Shown here in pieces: positions 60,540 to 64,000 of a stretch of 64,000 nt of DNA. A program made the position numbers and the translations under genes. Position 1 is the first letter of the stretch; every line of letters starts with the position of its first letter. Location of the stretch: positions 6,262,001-6,326,000 of the forward strand of contig NZ_CP036426.1 of assembly GCF_007752535.1 (NCBI RefSeq). Reading direction: 5' to 3'. The notes beneath the pieces were generated by a model that worked only from the letters and a program-made list of their open reading frames with translations, was not told where the DNA came from and did no database searches. Source of the stretch: Tautonia plasticadhaerens (lineage in GTDB: Bacteria; Planctomycetota; Planctomycetia; Isosphaerales; Isosphaeraceae).

Positions 60540-61646
60540 ATGTTGACGCAACCCCAGATCGGCCCGGCCGATCGGTCCCCGATGCCATCCGACCGAGGTC
60601 CGCCAGCCGTGACCATCACCCTCAACGGCGAGTCCCGGGAATTGCCCGGCTCGATCAGCCTGGCCGAGGCCCTCCGCCTCTGGGATCTGCGGCCCGAGCA
60701 CGTCGCCGTCGAGATCAACCGCGTCCTCGTCCCCCGCCTCCGACATGCCGAGACGACCCTGGGAGAGGGGGACGAGGTCGAGGTCGTCACCCTCGTCGGC
60801 GGCGGGGCCGTCGAGCCCTCCCCCGGCGGCGACCTCGGCCCCGACGAATTGACGATCGGTTCCCACCGCTTCCGCAGCCGACTCTTCGTCGGGACCGGCA
60901 AGTACGACTCGATGGAGCGGATGCGCGACTGCCTGGACGCCAGCGGCGCGGAGGTCGTCACCGTCGCCGTTCGCCGCGAGCGCCTCTTCGACCGCGAGGG
61001 CCGGAACCTGCTCGACTACCTCGACCCGGGGCGTTACACCATCCTCCCCAACACCGCCGGCTGCTTCAGCGCCGAGGAGGCGCTTCGCACCGCCCGGCTC
61101 GGCCGGGAGCTGCTCTCCGGCCTCGGCAACCCCGGGGCCGACTGGGTCAAGCTCGAAGTCCTCGCCGATCCCCGGACGCTCCTGCCCGACCCCGTCGCCA
61201 CGCTCCGGTCGACCGAGGTCCTGGTCGGGGACGGCTTCACCGTCCTCTGCTATACCAGCGACGACCCGGTGATGGCCCGCCACCTGAAAGCGGCCGGGGC
61301 CGCCAGCGTCATGCCCGCCGGCAGCCCGATCGGCTCCGGCCAGGGGGTCCTCAACCCGAACAACATCCGGATCATCCTGGAAGATCTGAAGGGGGACGAC
61401 CCGGACTACCCGGTCATCATCGACGCAGGGGTCGGCACGGCCAGCGACGTGGCGATCGCCATGGAGCTGGGCTGCGACGGCGTGCTGCTGAACACCGGCA
61501 TCGCCGGCGCAGCCGACCCGTTCCGCATGGCGAACGCCATGCGGCTCGCCTGCGAGGCCGGACGCCTCGCGGCCTCGGCGGGCCGCATCCCGAGGAAGCT
61601 GTACGCCACGGCCTCCAGCCCGACGGAGGGGCTGATCCGCCGCTAG
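60540..61646 (+). CDS. thiG: ThiS-ThiG fusion (sulfur carrier / thiazole synthase)
   Basis: A 368-residue protein. Residues about 24-90 are ThiS ('[20 protein letters not shown]', '[16 protein letters not shown]', '[16 protein letters not shown]'), and the rest is ThiG, which builds the thiamin thiazole phosphate. ThiG motifs: '[15 protein letters not shown]', '[14 protein letters not shown]', '[15 protein letters not shown]', the Schiff-base Lys204 in '[11 protein letters not shown]', '[16 protein letters not shown]' and '[20 protein letters not shown]'. The ThiS glycines (residues 87-89) are internal instead of C-terminal. Fused forms are known. Starts at 60582 or 60609 are possible. No other thi genes are seen. 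Confidence 0.9.
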   Translation: MLTQPQIGPADRSPMPSDRGPPAVTITLNGESRELPGSISLAEALRLWDLRPEHVAVEINRVLVPRLRHAETTLGEGDEVEVVTLVGGGAVEPSPGGDLGPDELTIGSHRFRSRLFVGTGKYDSMERMRDCLDASGAEVVTVAVRRERLFDREGRNLLDYLDPGRYTILPNTAGCFSAEEALRTARLGRELLSGLGNPGADWVKLEVLADPRTLLPDPVATLRSTEVLVGDGFTVLCYTSDDPVMARHLKAAGAASVMPAGSPIGSGQGVLNPNNIRIILEDLKGDDPDYPVIIDAGVGTASDVAIAMELGCDGVLLNTGIAGAADPFRMANAMRLACEAGRLAASAGRIPRKLYATASSPTEGLIRR

Positions 61647-61946
61647 GGGCCTGGAGAACACAACGGCGACCCCCGAGGGCACCCCGACCCCATTCTCGCA
61701 TCGGGACGAGCGTTCGGCCCGCGGAGGATCGCGCCCCAGGTAGCGGTTCGAATCGTCGAGAGGGCCCCGATCCGGCTCGATGAACGGATCACCGATGGGG
61801 CCGCTCGGGATGACGTCCACCTCCGGCGGCCCCGATCGCCGCGACCGAGTTCGTCGAAATCGCCGTCCTCCCGGGAGGGAGGAAGCCGGATCGGCCGTGA
61901 TCTCGAACCCAGTTCCACCTCGGAACGCCAGGCCAGGGGACGGCCC
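61647..61946. other. 300-bp intergenic region
   Basis: Between thiSG and the helicase gene, same strand. Nothing I can name; no convincing terminator or promoter. Confidence 0.4.
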
Positions 61947-63938
61947 ATGACGAGCCTCGACTTCGACCCCGCACCCGTGCTCGGCCCCGGTGGTGCCATC
62001 AGTCGTCGGCTGCCGAGCTACGAGGCCAGGTCCGAGCAGCTCGAGATGGCCGGGGCGGTCGCGAAGGCGATCGGCGAGGGGGGGCACCTCGTCGTCGAGG
62101 CGGGGACGGGGGTGGGCAAGAGCTTCGCCTACCTCGTCCCGAGCATCCTGGCCGCGAGCGAGGCGGGCAAGAAGGTGGTCGTCTCGACCCACACGATCAG
62201 CCTCCAGGAGCAGCTGCTCCAGAAGGACCTCCCCTTCCTCCGCGCGGTGATGCCCTGCGAATTCACCGCGACCCTGGTGAAGGGCCGGTCGAACTACGTG
62301 AGCCTCCGCCGGCTCGAATCGGCCGGGGGGAGGGCCCTCGCGACCTTCCAGCACCCGGACGAGTTCGACCACTACAACGCCCTCCGGTCCTGGGCCGGGG
62401 AGACTGACGACGGCAGCCGATCCGACCTCGATTTCCGGCCCGCCCCCGCCGTCTGGGATGCCGTCGCCAGCGAGAACGGCAACTGCCTGGGCAAGCGTTG
62501 TCCCCGGTTCAACGACTGCTTCTACTTCAAGGCCCGACGCCGGATGCGGACGGCCAACATCCTGGTCGTCAACCACGCCCTCTTCTTCAGCGACCTGGCC
62601 CTGAGGGCCGAGGGCTTCGGCCTGCTGCCCGATTATGACGTGGTCGTCTTCGACGAGGCCCACACGCTCGAGGGCATCGCGGGGGACCATCTCGGCCTCC
62701 GGATCACCTCCGGGCAGGTCGATTACCTCCTGGCGCGGCTCTACAACGAGCGGACCCGCAAGGGGCTGCTCGCGCACTTCGACCTGGACGAGGCGATCGA
62801 CGCCACCCGTCCGGTCCGCATCGCCGCCTCGGCCTTCTTCGCCGCCGTCTCCCGGTGGCGGGAGACCGACGGCCAGCCCAACGGCCGGCTCCGGCGCCCG
62901 ATCGGCCTGGCGACCGAACTCCCCGAGGCCCTTCGCAAGTTGGGCCGGGCGATCACCGAAGGGGCGGAGGAGGTCCAGGACGAGGGGCAGCGCCTGGAGC
63001 TGGTCTCCTCCGGCGACCGCTGCGACCTGACGGCGATCATGCTTGACCGCTGGTTGGAGCAGTCGGAGCCCGACGGCGTCTACTGGGTCGACCTGGAGGG
63101 CGCCCCGCCGAGGCGTCGGGTCTCACTGTCCGCGGCACCGATCGAGGTGGGGCCGGTCCTCAACCGCCTCCTCTTCCAGGAGGTGCCGACCTGCGTCCTC
63201 ACCTCGGCGACCCTCTGCTCCGGCTCCCCTCCCGACTTCCGGTTCGTCCGCAATCGGCTCGGTCTCTCGAGGGGCCAGTCGCTCCGGCTCGGCAGCCCCT
63301 TCTCCTTCCGGGAGCAGGTCCGCCTGCACCTCGCCCGGAACATGCCCGACCCCTCGGACGACCCCGGCGGCTTCGAGGGGGCCTGCCTCCGGGCGATCCC
63401 CCATTTCGTCGAGATGACCGGGGGGCGGGCGTTCGTCCTGTTCACCTCCTACCGGTTCATGGAGGCCGCCGCCCGGCTGCTCCTGCCCTGGTTCGTCGAG
63501 CGGGACATCGCGCTCTACTCGCAGAGCGACGGCGTGCCCCGGTCCCGGATGGTCGAGTCGTTCCGCGCCGACGTCAGGAGCGTCCTGTTCGGCACCGACA
63601 GCTTCTGGCAAGGGGTCGACGTACCGGGGGAGTCCCTCTCGAACGTGATCATCACGAAGCTGCCGTTCGGCGTGCCGGATCGTCCCCTGCTCGAAGCCCG
63701 GCTGGAGGCGATCCGGCGCCGGGGGGGCAACCCGTTCGTCGAACACCAGGTGCCCGAGGCGGTCCTGAAGCTCAAGCAGGGCTTCGGCCGCCTGATCCGG
63801 TCGAAGCTGGACCGGGGGATCGTGGCGATCCTCGACCCGAGGGTCCTCACCAAGCCGTACGGCCGGACGTTCCTGGATGCGTTGCCCGACTGCCCCAGGT
63901 CGATCGACACGACGGACTTCGCCGCCCCGGGCCGTTGA
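61947..63938 (+). CDS. dinG: DinG/XPD-type ATP-dependent DNA helicase
   Basis: A 663-residue superfamily 2 helicase. Motifs: Q-motif region 'YEARSEQLEMAGAVAKAIGE', Walker A 'VVEAGTGVGKSFAYLVPSIL' (about residues 49-68), Ia 'VVVSTHTISLQEQLLQKDL', the DEAH box 'VVVFDEAHTLEGIAGDHL', 'VLTSATLCSG', 'FVLFTSYRFMEAAARLLL', 'SVLFGTDSFWQGVDVPGE' and motif VI 'LKQGFGRLIRS'. The iron-sulfur region has Cys180, Cys185 and Cys191, but the expected first Cys after 'KGRSNY' is Ser119. There is no exonuclease domain. Likely unwinds DNA from 5' to 3' in repair or R-loop removal. The symbol denotes the family; a YoaA-type role is also possible. Confidence 0.9.
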   Translation: MTSLDFDPAPVLGPGGAISRRLPSYEARSEQLEMAGAVAKAIGEGGHLVVEAGTGVGKSFAYLVPSILAASEAGKKVVVSTHTISLQEQLLQKDLPFLRAVMPCEFTATLVKGRSNYVSLRRLESAGGRALATFQHPDEFDHYNALRSWAGETDDGSRSDLDFRPAPAVWDAVASENGNCLGKRCPRFNDCFYFKARRRMRTANILVVNHALFFSDLALRAEGFGLLPDYDVVVFDEAHTLEGIAGDHLGLRITSGQVDYLLARLYNERTRKGLLAHFDLDEAIDATRPVRIAASAFFAAVSRWRETDGQPNGRLRRPIGLATELPEALRKLGRAITEGAEEVQDEGQRLELVSSGDRCDLTAIMLDRWLEQSEPDGVYWVDLEGAPPRRRVSLSAAPIEVGPVLNRLLFQEVPTCVLTSATLCSGSPPDFRFVRNRLGLSRGQSLRLGSPFSFREQVRLHLARNMPDPSDDPGGFEGACLRAIPHFVEMTGGRAFVLFTSYRFMEAAARLLLPWFVERDIALYSQSDGVPRSRMVESFRADVRSVLFGTDSFWQGVDVPGESLSNVIITKLPFGVPDRPLLEARLEAIRRRGGNPFVEHQVPEAVLKLKQGFGRLIRSKLDRGIVAILDPRVLTKPYGRTFLDALPDCPRSIDTTDFAAPGR

Positions 63939-64000
63939 GCCGCGCCCCTGGCGGTCGCCCTCGGTCCCCTCGAATGCCCGACGAATCCACGGATTCTGTT

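Noticed and set aside
60480-60540. TPP riboswitch upstream of the thiamin gene
   Set aside because: The promoter and first start codon leave no leader, and no THI-box pattern is visible.
60192-62777. Open frame of 861 codons on the minus strand
   Set aside because: Antisense to the ThiS-ThiG and helicase genes; no protein features.
1-64000. CRISPR array, insertion sequence or rRNA operon
   Set aside because: No regularly spaced repeats, transposase motif pairs with inverted repeats, or rRNA signature sequences were seen on reading the window.

Overview
The window is about 64 kb of very GC-rich DNA with strong G/C at third codon positions. It fits a planctomycete, most likely an Isosphaeraceae-type genome (inferred from content, not from a marker gene). 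Supporting signs are a secreted protein with the 'LDDRTLLS' N-terminal motif of planctomycete surface proteins, an FG-GAP/ASPIC repeat protein, giant tandem amidohydrolases, a lysine-rich histone-like protein, vWA/VIT proteins, loose operons, and long antisense open frames that are only composition shadows. I see no insertion sequence, prophage, CRISPR array or rRNA. The only RNA gene found is tRNA-Asp(GTC).

Layout: (1) 0-3.8 kb: a lactonase, then a minus-strand unit queF > SAM-hydroxide adenosyltransferase > bioA. (2) 4.0-8.7 kb: a 1551-residue exported protein with three amidohydrolase modules and what looks like an RND-pump porter subdomain between the first two. (3) 8.8-18.9 kb: a seven-gene minus-strand unit with a lidless Hsp70, a zinc-ribbon membrane protein, an Hsp70-vWA fusion, two FHA membrane proteins, an alpha-toroid + vWA membrane protein and a membrane-anchored SH3-like protein. 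(4) 19-25.6 kb: a TPR/FG-GAP/ASPIC protein, an exported VIT-vWA protein and an exported intradiol dioxygenase. (5) 25.7-29 kb: zinc-ribbon GTPase > GrpE > Ca2+/cation antiporter. (6) 29-35 kb: a FetAB-like ABC exporter, a small membrane protein, thiol peroxidase, a sugar isomerase/epimerase-like barrel, FolD, then about 1.1 kb without a gene. (7) 35-39.7 kb: MnmG, a MerR-type-HTH/receiver regulator with a near-consensus promoter, and an HDOD-like histidine kinase. (8) 39.7-49.4 kb: a small HNH protein, ROK glucokinase, a GAP1-like 1096-residue protein, an atypical MutS2, a HEAT lipoprotein, a possible decayed gene and the histone-like protein. (9) 49.9-56.4 kb: sugar-nucleotide genes (GalU-like, a kinase/UDPGP fusion, a zinc-ribbon membrane protein, UDP-sugar dehydrogenase). 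(10) 56.5-64 kb: tRNA-Asp, DeoC, DUF72, an RTX/CAP surface protein, a ThiS-ThiG fusion and a DinG-type helicase.

The most interesting theme is a chaperone/GTPase signalling network spread over three loci: the Hsp70-FHA-vWA operon, the GTPase-GrpE operon, and a separate GAP1-like gene. Two Hsp70s without a neighbouring DnaJ, a GrpE co-transcribed with a GTPase instead of dnaK, pThr-reading FHA domains without a local kinase, and metal-binding vWA domains suggest a membrane-associated regulated-assembly machine. Its parts resemble families described as GTPase-associated or conflict-type systems, but I do not know this arrangement as a characterised system.
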